A DNA stretch of 10,535 bases from Deltaproteobacteria bacterium (GCA_003520425.1 DOUU01000262.1:1-10535); one strand, 5' to 3'; shown: positions 1 to 6,515, numbered from the stretch's first letter. The notes: generated from the sequence alone by a model not told the origin. Numbers and translations: made by a program.

Positions 1-92
1 GCTCCCACAGAAGACGAAGTGATCAGTTCCCGTCGCTACCGCGCCCGATTCGAAGGGCGGCCATGTGCTAGGCCTGCTCCTCTCACAGATGG

Positions 93-242
93 GTGCTTCC
101 GTTTGTGCTCGCTTTCGCCCTTTGTAACGCGGTACGCGGCGACGAAAGCGCGGAAAGCACCTCGAAACCAACGTCGTGCGACCTCAGGGCCGAGACGCCC
201 TACTCGAAAACCGAGGTGTTCCTCCGACTGTGCGAAGGCTAG
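93..242 (+). CDS. possible small secreted protein or gene remnant (49 aa)
   Basis: This is a short reading frame from GTG at 93 to TAG at 242. Its first residues are hydrophobic (LPFVLAFALCNAVRG), resembling a short signal sequence. A polar Ser/Thr/Glu-rich stretch follows, then a tail with two cysteines ending FLRLCEG. There is no clear ribosome binding site, and an in-frame TAG lies just upstream. After the stop the same frame continues with a Cys-containing stretch (ALADKCCERG), so this could be a longer secreted Cys-rich protein broken by a nonsense change. I recognise no family. It could equally be chance. Confidence 0.25.
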   Translation: MLPFVLAFALCNAVRGDESAESTSKPTSCDLRAETPYSKTEVFLRLCEG

Positions 243-348
243 GCATTGGCCGACAAATGCTGCGAGAGAGGTGCCCGATCGGACCCGCGGTCAATCCGAC
301 CCCGAGGGCTCCTCTCTTGGTCGCTGAGCATCAGGGTTCGCAGCGGCC

Positions 349-831
349 CTAGAGGCGAGAAACGCTCGGCTCAGCCCTAGTCTTTGCTTCCCGCAGAAAG
401 CGCAGCACGTTGTCCAAGTGCTTGTTCACTTGCAGCTCGTGCTCGAAACGTGCCACTACCTTGCCCTCGGGATCGATCACAAAGGTCACCCGCTTAGTGA
501 AAGGGAGAAAGCGTCGCAGCACCTCGTAAGCTGTGCTGATCGCCCGGTTGCTGTCGCCGATCAGAGGAAAGGCGACCTGGTGGCGCTCGGCGAACTCGCA
601 CTGGACCGTGGGATCGTCGATGCTGACCGCTACAATTTCGGCGCCGAGCTCACGGATCTCCACGTGGTTGTCACGGAACCGGCGCGCCTCCTTGGTGCAG
701 CCGGGCGTAAAGGCCTTCGGATAGAAGTAGAGGACCAGGTACCTGCCGCGATAGTCGGCAAGCGAGACGGTTTTGCCGTCACTCGTGCAAGCGCTGAACT
801 GCGGCGCGCGGTCGCCCACTTCGATGGCCAT
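349..831 (-). CDS. peroxiredoxin, Bcp/PrxQ type (thioredoxin-dependent thiol peroxidase)
   Basis: This 160-residue protein has a complete AhpC/TSA thioredoxin fold, the usual length for the Bcp/PrxQ group. Such enzymes reduce hydrogen peroxide and organic hydroperoxides in the cytoplasm using thioredoxin. The active site PxxxTxxC is present as P38, T42 and peroxidatic C45 (PKAFTPGCT). The conserved arginine of the active site is probably R114 (TKRVTFVID). In E. coli Bcp the resolving cysteine lies five residues after the peroxidatic one; here that position is R50. C78, in the following helix region (TVQCEF), could resolve instead, as in PrxQ proteins whose second cysteine lies in helix 3, or the enzyme may work as a 1-Cys type. 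The ATG is well supported by GGGGAG at 842-837, 5 nt upstream. It stands alone, 172 nt downstream of the DinB-like gene on the same strand. Confidence 0.95.
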   Translation of the reverse strand: MAIEVGDRAPQFSACTSDGKTVSLADYRGRYLVLYFYPKAFTPGCTKEARRFRDNHVEIRELGAEIVAVSIDDPTVQCEFAERHQVAFPLIGDSNRAISTAYEVLRRFLPFTKRVTFVIDPEGKVVARFEHELQVNKHLDNVLRFLREAKTRAEPSVSRL

Positions 832-978
832 CGCGACTCCCCGAGCTCTCCCATCGCACGAGACCGGTGCCCGTCTATCGGCCTGCGTGGCGGCCCACTT
901 GAGATCCCGCTACTGCGACTCCAAGGCGAGAGCAGTTCATCGGAGCGGTGAATGGGTAGGGAACGGGCGCGCCCCGAC

Positions 979-998
979 GGCGGATCCTCCGGTCCGCC
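979..998 (-). terminator. hairpin just downstream of the DinB-like gene
   Basis: An inverted repeat GGCGGATC..GGTCCGCC forms an 8-bp stem (one G-T pair) with a 4-nt loop, starting 5 nt beyond the DinB stop codon. No run of T follows on the minus strand, so it is not a classical intrinsic terminator. Position and strength suggest a 3'-end structure. A 10-bp palindrome, GGGCGCGCCC (965-974), lies right after it. Confidence 0.4.
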
Positions 999-1003
999 AA
1001 GGC

Positions 1004-1540
1004 CTAGAGGCCAAGTCGCCGAATCTCCTCCTCTCTGCGCGGAGCGTCCCATGCGAGGAAGAACTCGTCGAGCGGTGGGGGCTCGACGCCGGTTCCCGAG
1101 AGCATGGCATGCGCCTGGCCCCGGTGATGGATCTGGTGCAGGAAGAGGTGAGAGAGCACCGCGTGCACGACCTCCTGGGTTACGCCGTGCTCTCCACGAT
1201 CGATGGCAATCACTTGTTCAAGTCGATTCGCGTTTAGCGCATCGCAGTATTGGATGAGGCGTGCATCGGTGGCTCTTTGCGCCAGCGCGAGGTCCGCGAG
1301 CCTAGGGAACGGAACCTCGTTCTCCAGGACCGCGAGCCCGCGGCCACCCTCTTCAAGCCCATCGAGGTAGTACTGGTCAACGACGAGAATGTGATTGAGA
1401 GTGCGCTGGAGCGACGGGAAGAAGCCGACACGCCTCGCCTCGAACTCCTCCTGAGTGAGCGCTCCGCAGGCCCTCAGGAGTCGGTCGTTGGACCACGCGT
1501 TGTTGCGGGCCATCGCTCGGAAATGGCTGGACATCTCCAC
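1004..1540 (-). CDS. DinB-family metal-dependent protein (YfiT/DinB fold)
   Basis: This 178-residue protein matches the DinB four-helix-bundle family. Members bind a metal through three histidines; many characterised ones are thiol transferases or hydrolases, while DinB itself is damage-inducible with no clear reaction. The candidate ligands are H50 (LNHILVVDQYYLDGL), H135 and H139 (LFLHQIHHRGQ), in the expected spacing and context. The C-terminal DEFFLAWD is also typical. The GTG at 1540 has GAGGAATT at 1554-1547 as its ribosome site. An ATG two codons later (1534) is the alternative start. The protein is cytoplasmic, with no signal peptide. Substrate cannot be inferred, and the neighbours give no clue. 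Confidence 0.9.
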   Translation of the reverse strand: MEMSSHFRAMARNNAWSNDRLLRACGALTQEEFEARRVGFFPSLQRTLNHILVVDQYYLDGLEEGGRGLAVLENEVPFPRLADLALAQRATDARLIQYCDALNANRLEQVIAIDRGEHGVTQEVVHAVLSHLFLHQIHHRGQAHAMLSGTGVEPPPLDEFFLAWDAPRREEEIRRLGL

Positions 1541-1652
1541 GGCTCGAATTCCTCGCGGGTATTCTCCTCAGCATATCCGCTTCTTGTGAGCGCAGGGTAC
1601 TTGTGCCACGCAAAGGCGTGGAACGCGTTCGTGTCCCCGAGGGGCTTCGATC

Positions 1653-1892
1653 CTATGGCGTGATTGAGGAGGGAGCGTAGGTCAGCAGGAAACCGCGGAG
1701 CTTCTGCCGCCAAGCTTGGTGACCGAACGGAGCGGTAAATTGGTCAGCAGATGTCAGCACCTCTTCAAAGTCGCTGGGCGCTTCGAAGCGCTGAGCGAGT
1801 TTGACTGCTTCCCCTGCGTACTCGCTCGCTGTCTTCTTTAAGCTCGCAAGATCGTTTCGCCGCTCTTCAAATGCAACTGGCGAACCCGCGCG
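1653..1892 (-). pseudogene. 5'-truncated or frameshifted coding remnant (about 75 aa)
   Basis: Downstream of the DUF1772 gene, one minus-strand frame reads like a genuine soluble C-terminus: charged helical sequence (FEERRNDLASLKKTASEY), then LAQRFEAPSDFEEVLTSADQ and an aromatic end (HQAWRQKLRGFLLTYAP). It stops at TAG, 1655-1653. Upstream in this frame there is no ATG, GTG or TTG back to the end of the DUF1772 gene. A short ATG frame (MARSAHARVRQ..., ending at 1838) overlaps it in another phase. The simplest reading is a gene that lost its 5' end by frameshift or deletion. I recognise no family. The rest of 1541-1947 holds only a CCACGC-CTTT-GCGTGG inverted repeat near 1605-1622 and no clear gene. 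Confidence 0.35.
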
Positions 1893-1947
1893 TGAGCGCT
1901 GCGCGCCATCGTCCCTTGGTGAGCGCGCAGACCTTGATCTTGAAACT

Positions 1948-2382
1948 CTAGCCAGTGGCGAGCCGGATCGTGAATAGCAGAAACGCCGCCGTAGCGAGCA
2001 GAGTTCGCACGCTGTGGAGGCGCGCCCACTGGGACAGGAGCTGACCTGCCTGGGGCGAGCTGACGTCGAGATCGGGGGCAAGGAGACGGTTGTTGACGCC
2101 CATGATGATGAACCCAGTGTAAGGAAGCACGGACCCCAAGAGCAGGGCGGCTGCGAGAGTCGCGAGATGCCCCCTGGACCACCAAGCGGCCAGACCGGCA
2201 ACGCAGCCTAGAAGGGCAAGGGGGGCCTGCATGGCCGCCGCTCTCCGGTAGGTGGGAGGGAACGCTTTGGCAGCCAGCTCCGTTCCACAACTCTGCAAAG
2301 CCGGCGCTTCCGCGACCGTCACATAGGCCGCAGCGCCAGCGAACAGACCCGAGCACAGAGTGGCAACGATTTCTGTGATCAT
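1948..2382 (-). CDS. DUF1772-type (anthrone-oxygenase-like) integral membrane protein
   Basis: This 144-residue protein has four predicted membrane helices, at about residues 4-23, 51-68, 74-95 and 123-140. The family signatures are visible: YVTVAEAPA after helix 1, then PPTYRRAAAMQAPLAL leading into helix 2, and GVNNRL after helix 3. Length and layout fit DUF1772. That family is mostly uncharacterised in bacteria; a fungal relative takes part in anthrone oxidation, which should not be transferred here. The ATG has a good purine tract, AGGGGG, about 7 nt upstream. Its ATGA start also overlaps the stop of a 15-codon leader frame, so translation may be coupled. Confidence 0.85.
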   Translation of the reverse strand: MITEIVATLCSGLFAGAAAYVTVAEAPALQSCGTELAAKAFPPTYRRAAAMQAPLALLGCVAGLAAWWSRGHLATLAAALLLGSVLPYTGFIIMGVNNRLLAPDLDVSSPQAGQLLSQWARLHSVRTLLATAAFLLFTIRLATG

Positions 2383-2426
2383 CTCTTACCCCCTGGTTCA
2401 ACCTTCCCCGTGAGTTTTGCGGACAA
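2379..2426 (-). CDS. possible translationally coupled leader peptide (15 aa)
   Basis: A minus-strand AGGAGGTG (2438-2431), a near-perfect anti-16S match, lies 6 nt before TTG at 2426. From there a frame encodes MSAKLTGKVEPGGKR and stops at TGA 2381-2379, which overlaps the DUF1772 ATG (2382-2380) as ATGA. The best Shine-Dalgarno sequence nearby is therefore wasted unless something starts here. This may be a leader that feeds ribosomes to the membrane-protein gene, or the ribosome site may be left over from a lost gene. There is no known family. Confidence 0.35.
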   Translation of the reverse strand: MSAKLTGKVEPGGKR

Positions 2427-2430
2427 GCTG

Positions 2431-2438
2431 CACCTCCT
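2431..2438 (-). promoter_or_regulatory. strong Shine-Dalgarno sequence AGGAGGTG
   Basis: Minus-strand AGGAGGTG is placed 6 nt before the TTG of the leader frame and about 50 nt before the DUF1772 ATG. It is too far from the ATG to serve it directly. It begins 3 nt after the stop codon of the upstream remnant frame (2443-2441), which suggests that remnant, leader and DUF1772 gene once formed one transcript. Confidence 0.4.
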
Positions 2439-2440
2439 GC

Positions 2441-2770
2441 CTAGTGATCAGCCCAGCGCGTGATCTGCCGCGACCTATCCAGATCGCGCGGTGAGCCCTT
2501 TTCGTCAAATGCAACGGCGAGCCGCTCTCCGTACGTGTTGTTGCGTCCACAGCAACGTTCAAGGTGTGGGTAGGCAGCCAGGAGATTCCGCTTCTGATCG
2601 TCGCAGGACGGATGTGCGAGGACAACGCCGTGGCCCGAGTCCGTTGGGTACCGGGACCCGGGCACGCCCGGCGCACCCGTGAGCCACGCGCGGCGGGCAG
2701 AATCGTCAGGCGCCACCACGCGCTGGCCGCCCCAGGCCGGCAGCTCGAAACCCTCGGCTGTCGTTATATC
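2441..2770 (-). pseudogene. coding-like remnant overlapping the DUF6178 3' end
   Basis: A minus-strand frame other than that of the DUF6178 gene continues past its stop for about 260 nt. It reads as plausible protein: FELPAWGGQRVVAPDDSARR, then GHGVVLAHPSCDDQKRNLLA, then CCGRNNTYGERLAVAFDEKG, ending TRWADH at TAG 2443. Third codon positions are mostly G or C, as in real genes here. A GTG pair inside (RVVAPDD) could start it, but without a ribosome site. It may be the tail of a different gene joined by deletion to the end of the DUF6178 gene. I recognise no family. Nothing else convincing is seen in 2444-2705. Confidence 0.3.
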
Positions 2771-4052
2771 CGCGGCGAAACAGTTGGTCGGCGGGGGTCG
2801 CTTCCAGTAACTCGATTGCGCGTGCGAGCGCTCTGTCTGCGCCAAGTGCGCGTTCGAGGCCAGCATTGCACACGGCAATCGCCTGTTCGAGCGCTTCGAC
2901 AGGACGAGGGCGGCGTCCACTGCTGCCGGCGATCAACACGTTGGCGAGGTAGTGAAGCTCTTCGATGCGCTGGGAGAAGAGCAGAGGCTTCTGCGGTCTC
3001 AGCTCGACGAGTGCCTGCAAGAGCAGCACCGTCCGTTCCGCCGCCGCTAGCGACGAGCGCTCGACCCGCGCGCGCCCACTGCGCTCCTTCGCAGCCGCGG
3101 GCCCGGCCGGGAGTGCAGTCAACTCCTGCGGACGCGTCGGCCCAACTACGCCCGCGTCTTCAAGCAGCCGCAGGAGCCTGCTCACGTCGGCCGGGGACCT
3201 GCCCCTCGCGTGGGGCGCGCTCTCGGCAGACCGCACGGGCTTCGCGCTCGCGCGCGCACGAAAGTAGGCCTTTGTGATGGGGTCACGTCTCTCGAGTTGC
3301 TCGCCGCGGCGCGCCAGCTCGAGAAAGCCGCGTGCATCCGCCGGCGCGATGAAGCCCTGGGTGGCCCGCCGATCCTCGCGCTCGCCCGCCACGTCGCTCT
3401 CCAGCATCTGTTCCGATGTCAGCACCTCATACAATCCACCTCGCTCTCCGACGTACTCGGTGCTGAGTGCGCAGCATTTCTCCAGGATCTCGCGCAGCAC
3501 GTCGTGATGGTCGCGGTCGAGCGCGAGCAGTGCTGCCCAGACGGCATCCCAATGCATCGGATCGCGTGCCAGCAGGCGAAACTCTTCCCACTCTTCGAAC
3601 AGCGGTGCGTCCAGCGCCCGTTCGAGGCGTTGGAGTTCTTCGCTCGGTTCGGTGACGCTCCGCCATAGCGAATCCATGTCTACCACCAGCACCAAGCGGT
3701 GCACCGCGAGCGTAACCAGGTCGCGTGGCAACGCACACAACCGTTCGATTAGGAACCGTTCGCCGCCCTCGAACATGATCTCGAGCCAGAGCGCAAAGCG
3801 CTCGGGGCGGAACTGTTCGTCTTCGCCGGGGGCCTCGGCGCGCCAAAGGTCCTGGTCGAACAGCCCCTCCAGCTGCTCGCTGCTGGCCAGTGCCACGAGC
3901 TCGCCAGCATCTTCGAGACCGACACGGTCGATCAGTGCACCGAGCACCGGTGCAGGAAGCTCGCGCACCGCGGCCACTAGCCCGGGCTGATCCAAGATCC
4001 GCATGAGGAGCTGAGTGGGCGATGCGGGCTGGATACGGGCGAGCGAGGCCAT
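2706..4052 (-). CDS. DUF6178 family protein, probably C-terminally truncated
   Basis: This 448-residue soluble, helical, acidic protein has DUF6178 features. The N-terminal part has ALASSEQLEGLFDQDLW, then DEQFRPERFALWLEIMFEGG and DLVTLAVHRLVLVVDMDSL. A middle part has LYEVLTSEQMLES and QGFIAPADARGFLELARRGE. The C-terminal helical part has LHYLANVLIAGSS and RPVEALEQAIAVCNAGLERAL. The function of the family is unknown. The frame could extend upstream to 4235, but the chosen ATG (4052) has GAAGGG about 6 nt before it and begins the family-like sequence; the extra 61 residues run through low-GC non-coding DNA. The last residues after LFRRGYN (SRGFRAAGLGRPARGGA) look like an out-of-frame tail. 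From memory, relatives continue longer, so a deletion or frameshift near 2770 is likely. I am sure of the family and less sure of the truncation. Confidence 0.8.
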   Translation of the reverse strand: MASLARIQPASPTQLLMRILDQPGLVAAVRELPAPVLGALIDRVGLEDAGELVALASSEQLEGLFDQDLWRAEAPGEDEQFRPERFALWLEIMFEGGERFLIERLCALPRDLVTLAVHRLVLVVDMDSLWRSVTEPSEELQRLERALDAPLFEEWEEFRLLARDPMHWDAVWAALLALDRDHHDVLREILEKCCALSTEYVGERGGLYEVLTSEQMLESDVAGEREDRRATQGFIAPADARGFLELARRGEQLERRDPITKAYFRARASAKPVRSAESAPHARGRSPADVSRLLRLLEDAGVVGPTRPQELTALPAGPAAAKERSGRARVERSSLAAAERTVLLLQALVELRPQKPLLFSQRIEELHYLANVLIAGSSGRRPRPVEALEQAIAVCNAGLERALGADRALARAIELLEATPADQLFRRGYNDSRGFRAAGLGRPARGGA

Positions 4053-4086
4053 GTGTATGCCCTTCGTGCTTGTCCTGAAGACCACT

Positions 4087-4104
4087 ATCGGGATTCGGCC
4101 CGAT
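4087..4104. other. inverted repeat ATCGGG-attcgg-CCCGAT
   Basis: A perfect 6-bp inverted repeat with a 6-nt loop is followed on the plus strand by CTTTTC. It lies 35 nt upstream of the DUF6178 start, between that gene and the plus-strand TATAAT box. It may be an operator, a weak terminator for plus-strand transcription, or a leader hairpin of the DUF6178 mRNA. Confidence 0.25.
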
Positions 4105-4119
4105 CTTTTCCAGCTTTTG

Positions 4120-4143
4120 CTCTCGTTTTCGATTTGGTATAAT
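4120..4143 (+). promoter_or_regulatory. candidate sigma-70 promoter (perfect TATAAT)
   Basis: TATAAT at 4138-4143 sits in the most A/T-rich stretch of the window. The -35 region, 15-17 nt upstream, is weak: TTTTGC or TTGCTC, about 3 of 6 consensus bases. It would start transcription near 4150, reading into the truncated gene ending at 4395 and the secreted repeat protein at 4399. Confidence 0.5.
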
Positions 4144-4156
4144 GATGCCTGATGAG

Positions 4157-4395
4157 CGGCACGCTCCGGCCTGCCGCGTAGACGCCAGACTCCTTCCTGC
4201 ATTCCCAACGCCAACAGCCCGAGTCTGCTCAACACCTACTACCGTACGCTCAATCTAGGAACTGCGGATGTTGAGGACTGCAACTTCAACAAATACTCGG
4301 CGGACTCCATCGTAAACCTATGTGGTATGGCCTTGAACGGCTACTCCTGCAATGCGTTCAGTGGACAACCGCAATCCGTTAGATTTACGAGGTAG
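4157..4395 (+). pseudogene. 3' remnant of a Cys/Asn-rich, probably secreted protein
   Basis: This frame ends at TAG 4395 and reads convincingly as a protein C-terminus: CIPNANSPSLLNTYYRTLNL, then TADVEDCNFNKYSADSIVNL, then CGMALNGYSCNAFSGQP. Four cysteines and many Asn, Ser and Tyr suggest an exported or surface protein. No start codon lies in frame before an internal ATG (4327), and the frame is closed by TGA just downstream of the TATAAT box. The 5' part is therefore missing, or frameshifted around 4190. It ends 3 nt before the ATG of the next gene, which marks an original operon. I recognise no family. The remainder of 4053-4398 holds the inverted repeat and the promoter. Confidence 0.5.
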
Positions 4396-4398
4396 GCC

Positions 4399-5364
4399 AT
4401 GAGAATCGTAGTTCACATTTGTGGCACGTTTCTCGCGCTCCTTGGTGTCGTGTCGTCGGCTGCGGCGGCAGAGGACCGCCTGAGTCCGAATGAGGTTGAG
4501 AAACTCGCCGCAAATGGAGGCTACTTCGCGTTCACGGCGTTGCGTACTGAGGCCCGACATGAGGATCTGCGTGCGGGTTCTGCGGTGATCGGCGCGGTCA
4601 AGGTTGGGGGAGATGAGGGTGTGCAATTCGCGCGGGAGGTATTCTCGTGGGGCAATCCGTACTTGGATCAATATGCCCTGATGGGGTTAGGGGAGAATAC
4701 TTCTTCTGCGTCACTCGATCTTCTCCGCGAGAAGGCCAGCGAATTTGCCTCGATTGATTCCCAGCGAGAGGAGGCAGCGGGTGGAGCATGGGCCCATGTC
4801 TTTAGGACACTTCACGCCGGAGACGCAGTAGCGATTGCAGAGAACACGGTCGCAGACGAGACAAGGTCACCTTTCGAGCGAGCACTTTATTTGCGAATCT
4901 TTATAGACCAGACAGTGGATCGCGCTACAGCTCTGCGGATCTACCGCCCGTTCTTGGAGAATCCGGCGCGCGAACTTCGGAGGGTTGCCGTGGCGGCGAA
5001 TGGATTCTTCTGGGATGCGGAAATGTTGCCTGCGATTCTAAGACTTGAGAACGACAAGGAAGATCCTGTAGTTCGAAATAAGGCACGATATATCGCTCGT
5101 CGTTACTTGCGATACGGTCCAGAAGGGCCCAAGCAAGGGGAGTCGGAGACGAGCCCCAGCTACCTGGCGCGCCATCCGAAACCGTATGATCCGGAAGGAT
5201 ACGCTGCGTGGCTCGCACGCGACAAGGAATGGGGGCGGGTCCAAACGTTGCTCCTCACGGGGCACGAGCCGCCTCCGCCGGCACCCACGCCGCCGAGTTT
5301 TGAAATGCGAAATGCGGCGACGCCTTCAAAGGATTCTGAAGGTAAGCTTCTCTACCGACCCTAG
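4399..5364 (+). CDS. secreted alpha-helical (HEAT-like) repeat protein
   Basis: This 321-residue protein has a signal peptide: a hydrophobic core at residues 3-19 and a likely cut after the alanine run near residue 24 (SSAAAA-ED). The mature part is built of paired amphipathic helices. The clearest unit is residues 190-237 (ARELRRVAVAANGFFWDAEM then a helix ending KARYIARRYL), which resembles HEAT repeats; weaker units lie at about 57-110 and 140-190. The C-terminal 70 residues are Pro-rich and disordered (EPPPPAPTPPS), which could be a spacer. No catalytic motif is seen, so a protein-binding role in the periplasm or outside the cell is an inference. The ribosome site GAGG lies 7-8 nt before ATG. 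Codons ending in A or T are much more common than in the flanking genes, suggesting transfer or weak selection. I know no specific family name. Confidence 0.8.
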   Translation: MRIVVHICGTFLALLGVVSSAAAAEDRLSPNEVEKLAANGGYFAFTALRTEARHEDLRAGSAVIGAVKVGGDEGVQFAREVFSWGNPYLDQYALMGLGENTSSASLDLLREKASEFASIDSQREEAAGGAWAHVFRTLHAGDAVAIAENTVADETRSPFERALYLRIFIDQTVDRATALRIYRPFLENPARELRRVAVAANGFFWDAEMLPAILRLENDKEDPVVRNKARYIARRYLRYGPEGPKQGESETSPSYLARHPKPYDPEGYAAWLARDKEWGRVQTLLLTGHEPPPPAPTPPSFEMRNAATPSKDSEGKLLYRP

Positions 5365-5370
5365 GAGGCT

Positions 5371-5382
5371 TCCGTGCACGGA
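5371..5382. repeat. 12-bp palindrome TCCGTGCACGGA
   Basis: A perfect palindrome begins 6 nt after the stop codon of the secreted repeat protein. It could be a regulator site or part of a weak 3'-end structure; no T-tract follows. In the rest of 5365-5661 I see no clear gene. One plus-strand frame ends with a protein-like tail (QLARVYPAREWTVKLDAV, stop about 5551), but it has no upstream support. Confidence 0.25.
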
Positions 5383-5562
5383 GTCTCACCGAGGAGAGGT
5401 GGGAGAAAGGACTAGAATTTCATCGCTCGACTCGATGGTCTCAGGTTCATCGGCGCACGCTCGATGCCACGTCTCCCACGTCCAACTCGCGCGCGTGTAT
5501 CCGGCGCGAGAATGGACTGTGAAACTCGACGCTGTCCCTGACGGGTGGTGATGGGCGAGGAG

Positions 5563-5576
5563 TGGCTCCGGAGCCA
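5563..5576. repeat. 14-bp perfect palindrome TGGCTCCGGAGCCA
   Basis: An uninterrupted 14-bp palindrome lies about 86 nt upstream of the zinc-ribbon remnant's start codon. Perfect dyads of this size in a non-coding stretch often bind dimeric regulators, but there is no second copy in the window and no adjacent regulator gene. Confidence 0.3.
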
Positions 5577-5661
5577 TCTGTCTGGTCCAGCTCGCGACGG
5601 CGAACGGTTGCTTCGGCGAGCCGGCCGGAACGACTTTCGGTGGTTCCTGTAAACTTGCCTC

Positions 5662-5850
5662 GTGGACCCTGGCTCGCCCCTTTCTTGTCCTACGTGCGCC
5701 CACACGAATCGAGCGGGACGGCGCTTTTGCGCCGAGTGTGGAGCACCCCTTGCGGCGGGATGCCCAGCCCGTGGCGCCGCCAGCGAGCCGTGGGTCGGAG
5801 GCGGACGCGCCTGGAGGTCTCCCACGCGCGCGGCTTCTCCAAGTTCGTGA
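5662..5850 (+). pseudogene. 5' remnant of a double zinc-ribbon protein
   Basis: From GTG at 5662 the frame encodes a zinc ribbon, CPTCAHTNRAGRRFCAECGAPL, with C9, C12, C23 and C26. It then begins a second ribbon (CPARGAASEP) in which the expected second cysteine is R37. This pattern opens many adenylate cyclase/AAA-ATPase regulators and other double-zinc-ribbon proteins. After GAASEP (about 5800) the expected next cysteines never appear, the sequence turns to frame-shifted junk, and TGA closes it at 5850. From about 5802 on, a different frame encodes an efflux adaptor. I read this as the head of one gene joined to the tail of another by deletion. No good ribosome site is seen. Confidence 0.6.
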
Positions 5851-6515
5851 GCCGCCAGAGTGAGATGGCCTCGCTCGAGGCGGCGCTCGAGCAGGCGGAG
5901 GTGAACCTCGAGTACACGATCTTGCGTGCGCCGACCGATGGCGTTGTGCTCGCCAAACTCAAGGAGGCAGGCGAGATCGCGGTACCCGGAGGCTTTGCGG
6001 GATCGGGCGATCTCGTGCGCCTTGCGAATCTCCACGATCTGCGGGCGGAGGTGGACGTCAACGAGAGCGACCTGTCCCTGGTTCACCTGCGCCAGCGCGC
6101 CCAGGTGACTCCCGACGCAGACCCCAATGCCCACTATGCGGCCGAGGTCGTAAAGCTCTACCCGCAGGTCGACCGCCAGAAGGGCACGCTCAAGGTGGAA
6201 GTCCGGGTGCTGGAGCCCGACGGCAGGCTCCTGCCCGATATGAGCGCTCGGGTGGCGTTCCTCCCCGACCTGCCGGCCGCGGGCAGCGCGAACCGCAAGG
6301 CGATCCTCGTGCCGGCGACGGCCCTGCGGCGCGACAACGATGGTCGCAGCTACGTGTGGGTGGTGCAGGGAGGCCGCGCCCGGCGCTGCGAGGTGGAGAC
6401 GGCGGGCATGGTCGGCGATCGCGTGCGGATCACCCAAGGACTGGCGGGCGAGGAGAAGCTCGTGGTCGGAGCCCCGCCGGCCCGGGAAGGTGCGCGCGTC
6501 AGCGTGGCACCCTAG
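5802..6515 (+). pseudogene. 5'-truncated HlyD/MacA-type efflux adaptor (membrane fusion protein)
   Basis: The frame holds the C-terminal part of a periplasmic adaptor. It has the end of the coiled-coil hairpin (SLEAALEQAEVNLEYT), the second lipoyl half (ILRAPTDGVVLAKLKEAGEI), the beta-barrel domain (LVRLANLHDLRAEVDVNESD to LLPDMSARVAFLP) and the membrane-proximal domain (ILVPATALRRDNDGRSYVWV to the end). Such proteins bridge an inner-membrane ABC or RND pump and an outer-membrane channel. Missing are the signal or anchor segment, the first lipoyl half and most of the hairpin. The open frame reaches back to 5562, but that N-terminus is Arg-rich non-protein. Translation could restart at GTG 5847 or ATG 5865 (216 aa), without a signal peptide, so normal function is unlikely. 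The 3' part is well preserved, which implies a recent event or an assembly chimera. No pump gene is beside it. Confidence 0.8.

Noticed and set aside
1750..3430. Shared 14-mer GATGTCAGCACCTC at about 1750 and 3416
   Set aside because: Both copies lie in coding-like frames encoding EVLTS. Similarity does not extend beyond the 14-mer, so chance is sufficient.
1..4052. Integron-type gene-cassette array (small, unrelated genes in one direction)
   Set aside because: I looked for attC-like core sites (GTTRRRY/RYYYAAC pairs with long imperfect stems) between the genes and found none. No integrase gene is present.
2706..4235. Using the upstream ATG at 4235 for the DUF6178 gene
   Set aside because: The extra 61 residues cross the A/T-rich promoter region and the inverted repeat, do not resemble the family, and the ATG at 4052 has a proper ribosome site.
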